This document shows positions 8,147 through 17,260 of a DNA stretch of 64,000 bases, piece after piece. Source of the stretch: DATFJT01 sp965230755 (GTDB taxonomy: Bacteria; Bacteroidota; Bacteroidia; Chitinophagales; Saprospiraceae); contig CBDDLT010000023.1 of the NCBI GenBank assembly GCA_965230755.1, positions 186,001 to 250,000 of the forward strand, given 5' to 3'. A program made the position numbers and the translations under genes. How positions within the stretch are numbered: the first letter of the stretch is position 1; the number at the start of each line of letters is the position of its first letter. The notes under the pieces were generated by a model. It worked only from the letters and a program-made list of their open reading frames with translations. It did no database searches and was not told where the DNA came from.

Positions 8147-8626
8147 ATGGAAGAATTGAAATCCAGGATTTGCGACGAGCATACACTTGCTCAAAGAATC
8201 AATCAGTGGAGACTTCGGGATGAGAAGATCGTCTTCACCAATGGATGTTTTGACTTGCTTCACTCCGGACATTTAAAGTTACTGTCGGAGGCCAAATCTC
8301 AGGGTCAGCGTCTAATAGTTGCTGTGAATACAGACGATTCCGTTCAAAAACTTAAAGGCCCTAACAGGCCTGTTAAAAATCAAAATGAACGGTCTTTATG
8401 CCTGGCATCGGTTCTTTTTATAGATGCCGTGATTTTATTTTCGGAAGATACTCCGGAAAGATTGATCCGCTTCGTTAAACCAGATGTTTTGGTTAAAGGC
8501 TCCGATTATTCGGTTGAGACAGTTGTCGGCGCGGATTTTGTTATTAAGAATGGAGGAAGGGTCCATTTGGTCGAATTGATAGAAGGTAAAAGCAGCTCTA
8601 ATTTGATTGACCGATTGAAGGCTTGA
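8147..8626 (+). CDS. rfaE2: D-glycero-beta-D-manno-heptose 1-phosphate adenylyltransferase
   Basis: A 159-residue cytidylyltransferase-fold enzyme that activates heptose-1-phosphate to ADP-heptose for lipopolysaccharide core or other heptosylated glycans. The N-terminus carries FTNGCFDLLHSGH with the HxGH nucleotide-binding motif. VLVKGSDYSVETVVGADFV and a Gly-Lys-Ser-Ser-Ser stretch near the end are typical of the separate RfaE domain II (HldE C-terminal half). The kinase domain is not fused and not in this window. It sits between a membrane flippase-like gene and a Nif3-like gene in a rightward run. Confidence 0.93.
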   Translation: MEELKSRICDEHTLAQRINQWRLRDEKIVFTNGCFDLLHSGHLKLLSEAKSQGQRLIVAVNTDDSVQKLKGPNRPVKNQNERSLCLASVLFIDAVILFSEDTPERLIRFVKPDVLVKGSDYSVETVVGADFVIKNGGRVHLVELIEGKSSSNLIDRLKA

Positions 8627-8677
8627 TGGCAATAGTTGAACATTGCCTTGAATTAATGATAGATATATAAATACAAA

Positions 8678-9475
8678 ATGAAAGTTCAGCAAGTATACCA
8701 GCACTTAGAAAGCATTGCTCCTCTGATGCTACAAAATTCATATGATAACTCAGGACTTATATGCGGATCATTGGAAAATGAAGTGAAGGGAATAATGATC
8801 AGTCTGGACTGTACAGAGGAGATCATCGATGAAGCCTTGGCCAATGATTGCAATGTGGTACTGGCCCATCATCCAATATGGTTTGGCCCTATGAAAAGCC
8901 TAACTGGAGCTAACTATGTCGAAAGAACAATCATCAAAGCCATAAAAAATGATATCAATATCATGGCCTGGCATACGAACTTGGACAATGTTCTGGAAAA
9001 TGGAGTTAATAGCATTGTAGCTGAAAAACTCGGCTTAAGCAATGTGGAAGTGCTTTTGCCTATGGTTACAGAAGAAGATTCAAGAATAACTGGTTCCGGT
9101 CTTATCGGAGAATTACCTGCTGCGATGGAGCGGTTAGAATTCTTCGAATACCTCAAAAATAGAATGGAATTAAACCAACTAAAATATACGAAAAATGGGC
9201 CTAAATCTTGTCGAAGAGTAGCTGTTTGCGGAGGTGCGGGTAGCTTTTTAATCGATACAGCTATTAAAAAACAAGCGGATATTTTCATCACCGGAGACCT
9301 CAAATATCATGAGTTCTTTGATGGCGAGAATTTCTGTACATTAGTAGATATCGGACATTACGAGAGTGAAAAATACACTATCGACCTCTTGCACTCGATT
9401 CTTACTAAGAAATTTAGTACTTTTGCAATTCTTAAAACGAATACGATTACCAATCCAATAGATTATTATCATTAA
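8678..9475 (+). CDS. Nif3-like dinuclear metal centre hexameric protein
   Basis: A 265-residue protein of the NIF3/YbgI family, a hexameric toroid with a two-metal site. Metal-binding motifs are visible: VVLAHHPIWFG (His pair), AWHTNLDN, and close to the C-terminus DIGHYESE. This is the short form without the inserted PII-like domain found in many Bacteroidota homologues. The biochemical role is debated: GTP cyclohydrolase I type 2 is the name used in databases, but a conserved physiological function is not settled. It precedes the zinc-ribbon coiled-coil gene by six bases, a pairing conserved across many bacteria. Confidence 0.92.
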   Translation: MKVQQVYQHLESIAPLMLQNSYDNSGLICGSLENEVKGIMISLDCTEEIIDEALANDCNVVLAHHPIWFGPMKSLTGANYVERTIIKAIKNDINIMAWHTNLDNVLENGVNSIVAEKLGLSNVEVLLPMVTEEDSRITGSGLIGELPAAMERLEFFEYLKNRMELNQLKYTKNGPKSCRRVAVCGGAGSFLIDTAIKKQADIFITGDLKYHEFFDGENFCTLVDIGHYESEKYTIDLLHSILTKKFSTFAILKTNTITNPIDYYH

Positions 9476-9481
9476 AGGCTT

Positions 9482-10237
9482 ATGGCTAAGAAGAAAGAAA
9501 AAACTATGGAAGAAAGACTCATCAACATCTATAACCTACAACTTATAGATTCTGAACTGGATGGGTTTAAGGTTTTGAAAGGAGAATTACCTATTGAAGT
9601 ATCTGATTTAGAGGATGAAATTGCCGGGTTGAGCAAAAGGGTAGATCGAATTGAAGAACAAAGAGAAGATTTGAACAAAGAAATATCAAACCACAATGCG
9701 AATATCAAGAATTCTCAAGCATTGATGGAGCGATATAAGAAGCAACTGGATAATGTAAAGAATAATAGAGAGTACGAGGCCTTGACCAAGGAACTTGAAC
9801 TTCAGGACTTAGAGATTCAGTTGTCAGAGAAGAAAATACGAGACGTCAACAAAAAAGTTGAGGTCAAGAACGAATCACTTGAACTAGCAAAAGAGCGACT
9901 TGAAGTGAGGAAAAAGGACCTTGATGTCAAGCAAGAAGAGCTAAAGAAGATCATTAAGTCCACGGAGAAAGAGGAGAAAAAATTACAAAAGGAGTCAGAG
10001 AAGGCCAGAGAGGAAATTGATGAGAGAATGTTGAAGTTCTACGACAGAATCCGAGGAAATTATAGAAATGGCTTGGCTGTTGTGACAGTAGCTCGTGACT
10101 CATGTGGTGGTTGTTTTAATAAAATACCTCCTCAAACTCAATTAGAGATCAAATCCAGTAGGAAAATCATCGTTTGTGAACACTGTAGTAGATTGTTGGT
10201 GGATGATGAGATCTTAGGAGTAGCAGCAGAAGCGTAA
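9482..10237 (+). CDS. C4-type zinc ribbon coiled-coil protein
   Basis: 251 residues: a long, highly charged coiled coil (about residues 20-185) followed by a C-terminal C4 zinc ribbon. The four cysteines are in the pairs CGGC (SCGGCFNKIPPQ) and CEHC (VCEHCSRLLV). This is the CT398/DUF164 architecture, seen widely next to Nif3-like genes. Structural homologues have been linked to flagellar or secretion ATPases in Chlamydia and Helicobacter, but nothing here supports that role. No signal peptide, so cytoplasmic. Translationally close to the upstream gene (6-base gap) and to the downstream TPR gene (3-base gap). Confidence 0.9.
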   Translation: MAKKKEKTMEERLINIYNLQLIDSELDGFKVLKGELPIEVSDLEDEIAGLSKRVDRIEEQREDLNKEISNHNANIKNSQALMERYKKQLDNVKNNREYEALTKELELQDLEIQLSEKKIRDVNKKVEVKNESLELAKERLEVRKKDLDVKQEELKKIIKSTEKEEKKLQKESEKAREEIDERMLKFYDRIRGNYRNGLAVVTVARDSCGGCFNKIPPQTQLEIKSSRKIIVCEHCSRLLVDDEILGVAAEA

Positions 10238-10240
10238 AAA

Positions 10241-11740
10241 ATGATTTGTAGATATAAGGGAGTTTATCTGTTATGGATAAGCTCCTTTTTTTTATTTGTT
10301 CAGGTATCGGCACAACAAGCTTTCGATACGGGAGTCTTGAAAGAGGCATATGAAGACTTGCTTCATTTAAGATACGAAGATCTGGACGATAAGATCCAAG
10401 CTTTATCCCAGAATCCAACCGGACAGATTTTGGCCCTTCATTTGGCCAATTACAAGGATTTTCTTCAGGTTTTTAGCACGGACAACGAAGAGCTTTATGA
10501 AGCTCTAAGGTCGAACAAAGAAAAAAGGCTAGATGCACTAAAATTACTCGACGACGACAACCCTTACCATGCCTTTGTAAAAGCAGAAATAGTGATGCAA
10601 TGGGCAGTCATGGATGCTCGATTCAAGAAATACATTGCCGCATATAGAGGCGTGAGTTCTAGTTATGCCCTGCTGGAAAAGAACTTAAAAACCTATCCCG
10701 AGTTTCTATTAAGTCGCAAGAGTTTAGCCATATGCCATGCCTTGGTAGGAGCGATACCGGACAAATACCGATGGGGTTTTCAGTTGATCAGTAGAATGGA
10801 AGGGACCATTGATCAGGGGCTTGAAGAAATAGATGAGGTTATCGAATGGACAACAAGGGAGAATTTACCCTATCGGGAAGAAGCAGTGGTGGCCAAAACG
10901 TATATCCTACTGCATTTGGCCAATGAGCCACAAAAGGCCGTGGAAAGTTTGGGGAAAAGTAATCTGGACCCGTCGGAAGGACCAATTGCCTGTTTTATCC
11001 ATTCTAACTTGGCATTGAAAATGAAAGATTCGAAAAAAGCCATTGAGCTTTTAAACAATTATCTGACAAAGAATGGTGACTTCGAATTACCCTACTTGTA
11101 TTTTTTGCGGGGCTTATCCAGAATACAAAGTTTGGATACGGGAGCGAGAGAAGACTTTGAGAAATTCATAGAACGAAATAGGGGAAACAACTATGTCAAA
11201 GAAGCCTATCAGAAAATGGCTTGGAGTTATTTGATTGAAGGTAACGAGGATGAATATCATCGATTGATGAACCGGTTGTTGCAAGAGGGAGAACTGGAGG
11301 TTGGAGGAGATCAGAATGCTCAAAAAGAAGCAGAAAAAAGGGCTGCGCCCAATATGGATTTGCTCAAAGCCAGGTTATTATTTGACGGAGGTGAGTGTAC
11401 CAGGGCACAAAGGCACCTGGAAGGACTTCAGCTGAGTAATTTTAATAAAATCGAGGAGCAAGTGGAGCTGATCTATCGGAAAGGGAGAGTTGCTCAGTGT
11501 AATAACGAAGAGGTATCCGCCATCATCTATTTTATTCAGTGCATTAATTTAGGAGAAGGCCTATCAGCTTACTTTCCTTGTAATGCTGCCCTGCAGTTAG
11601 GAATGATATTTGAAGAAAAAGGAGATAAGGCCTCCGCCAGAGAGTATTATAAAAAATGTCTTTCATCAGATCCCGACGATTACGCAAAGGCTTTACACGC
11701 AAAGGCTACTGCAGGGTTGAAGAGGCTGGAAGATAAGTAA
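10241..11740 (+). CDS. exported tetratricopeptide-repeat protein
   Basis: 499 residues with an N-terminal signal peptide (hydrophobic core ending VSAQQ) and otherwise alpha-helical repeats. TPR-like pairs are clearest around residues 250-300 and again at the C-terminus, where the LQLGMIFEEKGDKASAREYYKKCL type of helix pair occurs. It is likely periplasmic or attached to the outer membrane and acts as a protein-interaction scaffold. No enzyme motif is seen. It begins 3 bases after the zinc-ribbon gene and ends 2 bases before the convergent fic gene; a short hairpin (AGATAA/TTATCT) spans the two stop codons and may terminate both transcripts. Confidence 0.82.
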   Translation: MICRYKGVYLLWISSFFLFVQVSAQQAFDTGVLKEAYEDLLHLRYEDLDDKIQALSQNPTGQILALHLANYKDFLQVFSTDNEELYEALRSNKEKRLDALKLLDDDNPYHAFVKAEIVMQWAVMDARFKKYIAAYRGVSSSYALLEKNLKTYPEFLLSRKSLAICHALVGAIPDKYRWGFQLISRMEGTIDQGLEEIDEVIEWTTRENLPYREEAVVAKTYILLHLANEPQKAVESLGKSNLDPSEGPIACFIHSNLALKMKDSKKAIELLNNYLTKNGDFELPYLYFLRGLSRIQSLDTGAREDFEKFIERNRGNNYVKEAYQKMAWSYLIEGNEDEYHRLMNRLLQEGELEVGGDQNAQKEAEKRAAPNMDLLKARLLFDGGECTRAQRHLEGLQLSNFNKIEEQVELIYRKGRVAQCNNEEVSAIIYFIQCINLGEGLSAYFPCNAALQLGMIFEEKGDKASAREYYKKCLSSDPDDYAKALHAKATAGLKRLEDK

Positions 11741-11742
11741 CT

Positions 11743-12873
11743 TTATCTGATCATTTCGGAAACCGGAGCCAATTCATAATTCGTACTCCTTCCCCCTTCT
11801 TTCTCTTTTCTTAAAATACCTGTGCTTATCAAAGCATTGATATCTCGCAAAGCAGTATCATGGGAACACTTCATCATTTTTGCCCATTTCTTCGTCGTTA
11901 ATTTTCCTACGAAATCGTCTAATAACTTGTTGAGCATCTTTCTTTGGCGATCGTTGAGTGGCTTTTTTGCGTTCTTCAACCAAAAATCATGTTTGTATAG
12001 TACCTTGTTTAAAATTACAGAAGAGGCATTTAAAGCATGAGAGAGACAGAGAAGGAACCACTCTAACCATCGATGAATATCCAAATTTCCTTTTTGCGTT
12101 TGCTCAAGAATTTCATAATATTCTTTTCTCTGAAGTCTGATTTGTGAGGACATGCTATAAAATCTCTGTGAAATTCCATCGGATCTTGTTAGTAGCATTT
12201 CAGTCAAAGCACGCGCTATTCTTCCATTGCCATCTTCAAATGGATGAATGGTTATAAACCACAAATGAGCAATTCCTGCTTTTAGCACAGGGTCTAATTT
12301 ATTTTCTTCATTTAACCACTCTAGAAAATAGCTCATTTCATTAGATATTCTTGAAGCTGCTGGTGCTTCAAAATGTATTTTTTCTTTTCCCATAGCACCA
12401 GATACCACCTGCATAGGGCCAGTAGAGTCATCTCTCCAATTACCAACTATAATTTTATACATCCTGCTTCGACCTGCTGGAAACAAGGAAGAGTGCCAAT
12501 TGAGAAGTCGATCTTGAGTCAGGTTTAATAGATGATTGTGAGTGGCATCGACCATTAAGTCAACTATCCCATCTACGTCTCTACTTGAAGGGACGAGGCC
12601 TGCTCTTCTAATACCTAGTTTGCGAGCTAAAGAAGACCTTACTTCATCTGTGTTAAGAATTTCTCCTTCAATTTCAGATGATTTAATAATTTCTATTGCA
12701 ATATTCTCCAAAGTGGCTTCAGTTTTCAGTTCAAAACCAACTGATTCCATTTTACCTATCAGTTGACCCTGAAGATTTCTAACTTTTCCAACAAGGGCAA
12801 GGATTTCTCTATCATCCCAACGAAAATTGGGCCAGGAATCAAGTTCATGAATATATCTCTGGTTAACTTTCAC
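11743..12873 (-). CDS. Fic family protein with DUF4172 N-terminal and winged-helix C-terminal domains
   Basis: A 376-residue Fic protein, normally an AMP-transferase that modifies Ser/Thr/Tyr of target proteins. The active-site motif HPFEDGNGRIARAL (His210) is complete. An inhibitory helix motif S-x3-E-G (SSEIEG, residues 65-70) precedes the Fic fold, making this a class II, self-inhibited enzyme. Residues 1-90 fit DUF4172 (YIHELDSWPNFRWDD). The last ~70 residues look like a helix-turn-helix (KWAKMMKCSHDTALRDINAL), so it may bind DNA. Start is GTG at 12873; no ATG fits the domain better. Upstream are a plausible promoter and three TTCTACGCA sites, suggesting autoregulation. No partner antitoxin gene is present. 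Confidence 0.92.
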   Translation of the reverse strand: MKVNQRYIHELDSWPNFRWDDREILALVGKVRNLQGQLIGKMESVGFELKTEATLENIAIEIIKSSEIEGEILNTDEVRSSLARKLGIRRAGLVPSSRDVDGIVDLMVDATHNHLLNLTQDRLLNWHSSLFPAGRSRMYKIIVGNWRDDSTGPMQVVSGAMGKEKIHFEAPAASRISNEMSYFLEWLNEENKLDPVLKAGIAHLWFITIHPFEDGNGRIARALTEMLLTRSDGISQRFYSMSSQIRLQRKEYYEILEQTQKGNLDIHRWLEWFLLCLSHALNASSVILNKVLYKHDFWLKNAKKPLNDRQRKMLNKLLDDFVGKLTTKKWAKMMKCSHDTALRDINALISTGILRKEKEGGRSTNYELAPVSEMIR

Positions 12874-12889
12874 AATTATATTTGAATTG

Positions 12890-12920
12890 GGAAATTACAT
12901 AACCGGATACTGAAAGTCAA
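12890..12920 (-). promoter_or_regulatory. putative fic promoter
   Basis: On the minus strand, TTG (12918-12920), a 20-base spacer, and TAATTTCC (12890-12897, six of eight matches to TAnnTTTG) end 17 bases before the fic GTG. The arrangement fits the Bacteroidota -33/-7 geometry. Confidence 0.4.
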
Positions 12921-12923
12921 TTA

Positions 12924-12965
12924 TTCTACGCATTTTTTGCGTAGAAAAGGCTCGTATTCTACGCA
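12924..12965. promoter_or_regulatory. inverted repeat, probable operator of fic
   Basis: TTCTACGCA (12924-12932), five T, then TGCGTAGAA (12938-12946) form a perfect 9-base inverted repeat. A third copy, TTCTACGCA, is at 12957-12965. The group abuts the putative -33 box of fic, the right place for a repressor site. The Fic C-terminal helix-turn-helix is the obvious candidate ligand. It is not a terminator: the T run is in the loop. Confidence 0.55.
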
Positions 12966-13000
12966 AAATGCTATTATTAACTCTTTATATTAGAAGAACT

Positions 13001-13672
13001 CTAAAATCCAATATACCATACTAAGCTCAGCCATGACCGGTTCCTCAGTTCTCCATCGATAAAGGAATCCCAACGGTTGTCGAGTCCAAACTCAAGTTTG
13101 TTGTTGTCGTTAAACTCATACCCCAATGCAGCAACAAGCCTGATTTCCAAATCGTAATCTTCGCCTTGGAAGGCGTTCAGATACTCATTGTTGATTTTGA
13201 GATAGAATTCCTTGGTATCGACCGATTGACCATTCAGTGATATCTGGCTTGATAGACGATAACGAAAGCGGTATTCCGTATCTTGATCATCTTGAAAAGT
13301 CTGATCTGAGGACAATCGATGCCCCAGTCGCAATCCATCAAGGTTTTGTACAATTACCCATTGCTGAATACTCCTATGTGCTACTACATTTTCTCTGAAT
13401 CGAATAAGATAACCCGTCGCAAGGGATTGGTTCAAGTCAATCTTGCGTGAGGCCATGAGAGAAAAGTCTACAAGATCGTATTGCAGATTAAATTCATCGT
13501 CCTGATATAATGATTGACGGGATTCTGATTTCAAGTTCAATCTATAAGCTTTACTCAGCTTTTTATTGATATTCAGGGCGGGCAACAAGCCGAAACTATT
13601 GTTCTGGGCAAAGACTGTGGAACAAAAAATTAGAAAGAGAATAACAAGAAAGAATTGGCGATCAGTATTCAA
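13001..13672 (-). CDS. DUF2490-like outer-membrane beta-barrel protein
   Basis: 223 residues with a signal peptide (cleavage after VFAQ) and alternating-residue beta strands to the end, finishing SWLSLVWYIGF with a terminal aromatic residue as outer-membrane barrels do. The layout (short barrel with a GYLIRF strand, RFRYRLSSQ, FGLDNRWDSF) fits DUF2490, a family of small barrels with no known substrate. The start overlaps the stop region of the upstream gene by 11 bases, so they are translated together. Function unknown. Confidence 0.7.
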   Translation of the reverse strand: MNTDRQFFLVILFLIFCSTVFAQNNSFGLLPALNINKKLSKAYRLNLKSESRQSLYQDDEFNLQYDLVDFSLMASRKIDLNQSLATGYLIRFRENVVAHRSIQQWVIVQNLDGLRLGHRLSSDQTFQDDQDTEYRFRYRLSSQISLNGQSVDTKEFYLKINNEYLNAFQGEDYDLEIRLVAALGYEFNDNNKLEFGLDNRWDSFIDGELRNRSWLSLVWYIGF

Positions 13673-14243
13673 TATTGTCGGTGTTTTTTTGAATAATTTT
13701 TGATCTTCTCAACATATTTCCCTTCGCGTCAAAAAGGTATTCCATCCTACTGAATTGAGGACCGTCCTTTACTTTGACTACAAGTTCATAATTCGAGTTA
13801 CTCATCATAAGGTCAAAGTCCTGATTCGAAATTAAGTCCTTTATGTTGCCTATGGATTCTATCAATTGAAGCTGAGTTTTACAGATGGTTACTTTATCAT
13901 GATGATCGCTTAAATATTGATCCAGAATTTTCCTTAGAGAAGGTTTAATTTCCTTTTCTTGGATTTCTATTTCCACATCTTCCAGATTTCCGAACTGGTC
14001 AAACTCAATGCTGTAATTTCTAGAGAGATACTTGGTTTTTGCTTCGATTGAATGGTGGTCAAGGCCTTCTTCCTTATACCATTTTACACTTTTGTCGAAT
14101 GCAAGGTTTTCTACAAATTCTATCGCCTTGGCAGGAACAGCACCCTGATCCAGGCGATACTCCTTCTCGTATTTCACCTGCCCAAAACTTGTGAGAGGTA
14201 GAATGCCTAACAGCATGCAATTAATTAGGAATCGGTAGATCAT
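13662..14243 (-). CDS. exported protein of unknown function
   Basis: 193 residues with an N-terminal signal peptide (LLGILPLTSFGQ). The mature part has a repeated alpha/beta pattern (KYLSRNYSIEFDQFGNLEDVEIEI and later YELVVKVKDGPQFSRMEYLFDAKGNML), reminiscent of the PepSY-like beta-strand-rich folds found in periplasmic proteins; that resemblance is weak. It overlaps the downstream barrel gene by 11 bases, so the pair probably works together at the outer membrane. I do not recognise the family. Confidence 0.65.
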   Translation of the reverse strand: MIYRFLINCMLLGILPLTSFGQVKYEKEYRLDQGAVPAKAIEFVENLAFDKSVKWYKEEGLDHHSIEAKTKYLSRNYSIEFDQFGNLEDVEIEIQEKEIKPSLRKILDQYLSDHHDKVTICKTQLQLIESIGNIKDLISNQDFDLMMSNSNYELVVKVKDGPQFSRMEYLFDAKGNMLRRSKIIQKNTDNIEY

Positions 14244-14262
14244 TATTGACTTAGTTATAATT

Positions 14263-14679
14263 CTAATGCTTTATCCATCCTTTATTCTTATCTGTGGGCT
14301 CGAGAAGATCCCAGAGGTTGCCGTAAAGATCTTTAAACACGGCGACTGTACCGTAATCATATTCTTGAGGTGCTCTTACAAACTCAATATTTCTAGCTTT
14401 GAATTTTTCATAATCCCTCCAAAAATCATCTGTGAAGAGAAATAAAAACACTCTACCACCTGACTGATTACCTATGCTACTTTCTTGTTGTTCGTTAGCA
14501 GCTTTTGCCAGTAATAAGGAACACTCTTGTGCTCCTCTAGGAGAGACGACAACCCATCTCTTTTCCTCACTGAGTCGAGTATCCTCCAGCAGCTGAAATT
14601 CCAGTTTGTTCACATAGAAATCGATGGCTTCATCGTAGTCCTTTACCACCAAAGCAATATGGGCAATTCTCCTGTTCAT
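14263..14679 (-). CDS. VOC (glyoxalase/bleomycin resistance) family protein
   Basis: A 138-residue single-module vicinal-oxygen-chelate protein: it opens IAHIALVVKDYDEAIDFY and closes AVFKDLYGNLWDLLEP, the two beta-alpha-beta halves of the fold. His7 and the terminal Glu are in the right places for metal ligands. Such stand-alone proteins may be isomerases, dioxygenases or binding proteins; the substrate cannot be read from sequence. It lies between an exported protein and the ybbP-like permease without clear operon membership. Confidence 0.88.
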   Translation of the reverse strand: MNRRIAHIALVVKDYDEAIDFYVNKLEFQLLEDTRLSEEKRWVVVSPRGAQECSLLLAKAANEQQESSIGNQSGGRVFLFLFTDDFWRDYEKFKARNIEFVRAPQEYDYGTVAVFKDLYGNLWDLLEPTDKNKGWIKH

Positions 14680-14737
14680 TTTTGACTTTTATCCAACTAT
14701 TCGACCTAAGCGAAAATAGAAAGATTCTCAATGAATT

Positions 14738-17260
14738 CTAGTCCTCAGAACGAAGCACCTCCAGAGGAGATTTTGATACCACTTCCCGACTGTTCAACAA
14801 TCCGATACCTACTACTAAACTCGTCACAAACCCGAAGACCAAAGCTATTTGAGCCCAAGGAATTGAGTAGTCCAATTCTAGTTGAAAACGCGCTACCAAA
14901 TAGCTTCCTATGATCGCAATGACAATACCCGTAGCAGCAGATAACAGGCCTAGAAGAGTATATTCCGTTGTGATGATCCAAAACAATTGTTTTCCACTTG
15001 CTCCCAAAGTTCTCAATAGGACTGTTTCTTTGATTCGCTGTAGTTTGCTGAGCAATAGCGAACTGATCAACACAATGAGTCCCGTCAAAATGCTAAAGAG
15101 CGCCATGAACTGAACAACATAAGAAACCTTGCGCAGCAAATCACTCAGAGATTGCAGGATCATTCCCAGGTCTACAACAGATACATTGGGGAAGTTCTTT
15201 ACAATTTCATTCCTAAACTGGCCTGTAATCTTCGCGCTGGGCGATTTGGTTACCAAAACATGAAATTTTGGGGCTTCTTCAAGAACTCCTTTCGGAAAGA
15301 CAATGAAGAATCGAGCCTGCATATTTTGAAAGTCGATTTTTCTAAGACTGCTCACATAGGTAGCCATTCTAACTCCTTGTACATTGAAAATGAGTTCGTC
15401 GCCCAGGTCAACTTTCAATGCCTCGGCAAATCCATCATCGAGTGAAATAAAAATGGAATCATTGGGATCGGTTCGCTGGCCAATGAATTCTCCGCTTACC
15501 AATTCCTCTGAGAGGTCCAATGAATCTCTAAAAGTAACTCGGGACTCACGATTAGCTGCCCAGGTTTCGACACCACTTGTTGTATCAGCGAGCCATTCCT
15601 TTTTAGTGCGACCATTCCACTCCTCAAGTTTCATAGTGACTACAGGAACATGCTGAATCACGGGCATATCCATAGTCTCCGTGACATTGATGACACCTTT
15701 TTGCTGATCATCCTCGATGCCGAACAATATCATATTGGGTTGATTGCCGGCATCCATTTGAGCCACATTGCGCAATATCAAACCCTGAACGATGAACAAG
15801 GTGGTCAAAACCGCAGTACCTAATCCAATCGAAATGATCAGTGTTTGAGTTTGATTGTTGGGTCGGAACAAATTGGCCAATCCCTGTCTGAAGACAAAAT
15901 TCCAACCCCTGGGAAAGAACTTCTTGATAAAGAACATGATGAACCTGGACACCAGGAATAGCAAACCAAAACTCGCTGCTAAACCCAAGGAGAAGTACAA
16001 TGCAATTAAGGCATCACTCGTCAAAAACCACAAGAACAGAAACAGAAATACGGCTATTCCGCAATACAATAATATTCGAACAGGATCTACTCCCTGCTGA
16101 TCTTCATCAAAAGAGGCCCGCAAAGTTCTCAAAGGACTAATATTTCGAATTGAAACAAGAGGAACCAAAGCGAACAGAATAGTTACAATGAATCCAACAA
16201 TCAAGCCTTCCCATATAGCACGCCATGAAATCCCCAAATTGATCTCAAATGGTAAAAAGTCGCTTAATACCATGGGCAATAATAGCTGAACCAAGCTTCC
16301 CAGAAATGCGCCAGTAATAGTAGCGATAGCACCCAAGACAATTATCTGTAAAAAATATACATAAAAAGCCTGGCGGCCGGACATACCCAAACAACGGAAA
16401 ATCGCTATCGAAGGAATCTTACTTCTGACATAAATAAGTACACTGCTCGCAACACCCAAACATCCGAGTAGTAGAGAAACCAATGCAACTAAATTCAGAA
16501 ATGAATTCAATCCGTTGAAGGCATCCTTCAAGGTATCTTTTCGATCTTGTATGGTTTCAACTTCCAGGCCATCGGATTCAAAATCTTTTCTGTTGTCTTG
16601 TTTCCACTGATCGGAATCAAACTCTCCCGGAAGCTTGTGATAATATCTTCGAGTAACCAGACTTCCTGGTTGCAATAGCTTCGTTTCTTCAAGAAACTTT
16701 CCATCGACGTATACCGGAGGAGCGAACCCTGAGGTGAGACTCCCGCCAAAATCGGTAAGCAGGGCTCCACCAATTTCGAAACTCAGTTCACCAATATTAA
16801 TTTTATCGCCAATTTTTAAATCGAGTTGGTCCAATAAGCTTTGTCCAACCAGGACCATTTTTCCCTCCTTGTAAGAATTTCTATTGTCCGGATTAGCGGT
16901 ATTCAATTTCCCATAGAATGGGAAATCCCCCGTAATGGCTTTTACATTGACAAAATTGGATTGCTCAATGTCCGGAAAGTAGGCCATGGATAGCAATTCG
17001 ATAGCACTTGATTTCTCTCCGGGCAATTGGTCCATTTTGTCCAGGATGCTCTGCGGCACATCTGTCCTTGAGGATACGATCAAGTCCGCGCCCAAAAGTG
17101 TAGCCGTTTGTCCGTTGATGTCTTTCTTGAGGTTGTAATTGAATGAGTTGATCGCTACAAGGGCAGCAATACCGAGGAGTATGGATGAAATAAATAATAC
17201 TAGACGTCCTCGGTTCTTTCGACTATCCCTCCAGGCTGTCGCAATAATAAATTTGGTCAT
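14738..17260 (-). CDS. ABC transporter permease, YbbP type (two FtsX domains)
   Basis: 840 residues: an N-terminal membrane segment, a large periplasmic MacB-like domain, a FtsX core with three helices (about 255-385), two further helices in the middle (about 400-450), a second periplasmic domain, and a second FtsX core (about 715-835). This is the double-FtsX architecture of YbbP. It overlaps the start of the cognate ATPase gene by four bases (ATGA). Together with ybbA and the adjacent tesA-like lipase it forms a gene set conserved in many bacteria, thought to extract lipids or lipoprotein-like molecules from the inner membrane; the cargo is not established. Confidence 0.88.
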   Translation of the reverse strand: MTKFIIATAWRDSRKNRGRLVLFISSILLGIAALVAINSFNYNLKKDINGQTATLLGADLIVSSRTDVPQSILDKMDQLPGEKSSAIELLSMAYFPDIEQSNFVNVKAITGDFPFYGKLNTANPDNRNSYKEGKMVLVGQSLLDQLDLKIGDKINIGELSFEIGGALLTDFGGSLTSGFAPPVYVDGKFLEETKLLQPGSLVTRRYYHKLPGEFDSDQWKQDNRKDFESDGLEVETIQDRKDTLKDAFNGLNSFLNLVALVSLLLGCLGVASSVLIYVRSKIPSIAIFRCLGMSGRQAFYVYFLQIIVLGAIATITGAFLGSLVQLLLPMVLSDFLPFEINLGISWRAIWEGLIVGFIVTILFALVPLVSIRNISPLRTLRASFDEDQQGVDPVRILLYCGIAVFLFLFLWFLTSDALIALYFSLGLAASFGLLFLVSRFIMFFIKKFFPRGWNFVFRQGLANLFRPNNQTQTLIISIGLGTAVLTTLFIVQGLILRNVAQMDAGNQPNMILFGIEDDQQKGVINVTETMDMPVIQHVPVVTMKLEEWNGRTKKEWLADTTSGVETWAANRESRVTFRDSLDLSEELVSGEFIGQRTDPNDSIFISLDDGFAEALKVDLGDELIFNVQGVRMATYVSSLRKIDFQNMQARFFIVFPKGVLEEAPKFHVLVTKSPSAKITGQFRNEIVKNFPNVSVVDLGMILQSLSDLLRKVSYVVQFMALFSILTGLIVLISSLLLSKLQRIKETVLLRTLGASGKQLFWIITTEYTLLGLLSAATGIVIAIIGSYLVARFQLELDYSIPWAQIALVFGFVTSLVVGIGLLNSREVVSKSPLEVLRSED

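Noticed and set aside
12924..12946. The TTCTACGCA palindrome as a rho-independent terminator of the DUF2490 side
   Set aside because: The T run is in the loop, not after the stem, and the site lies upstream of fic, next to its promoter.
14745..14981. Alternate frame within ybbP on the same strand
   Set aside because: Fully inside a strong FtsX domain; codon use and content match a shadow frame.
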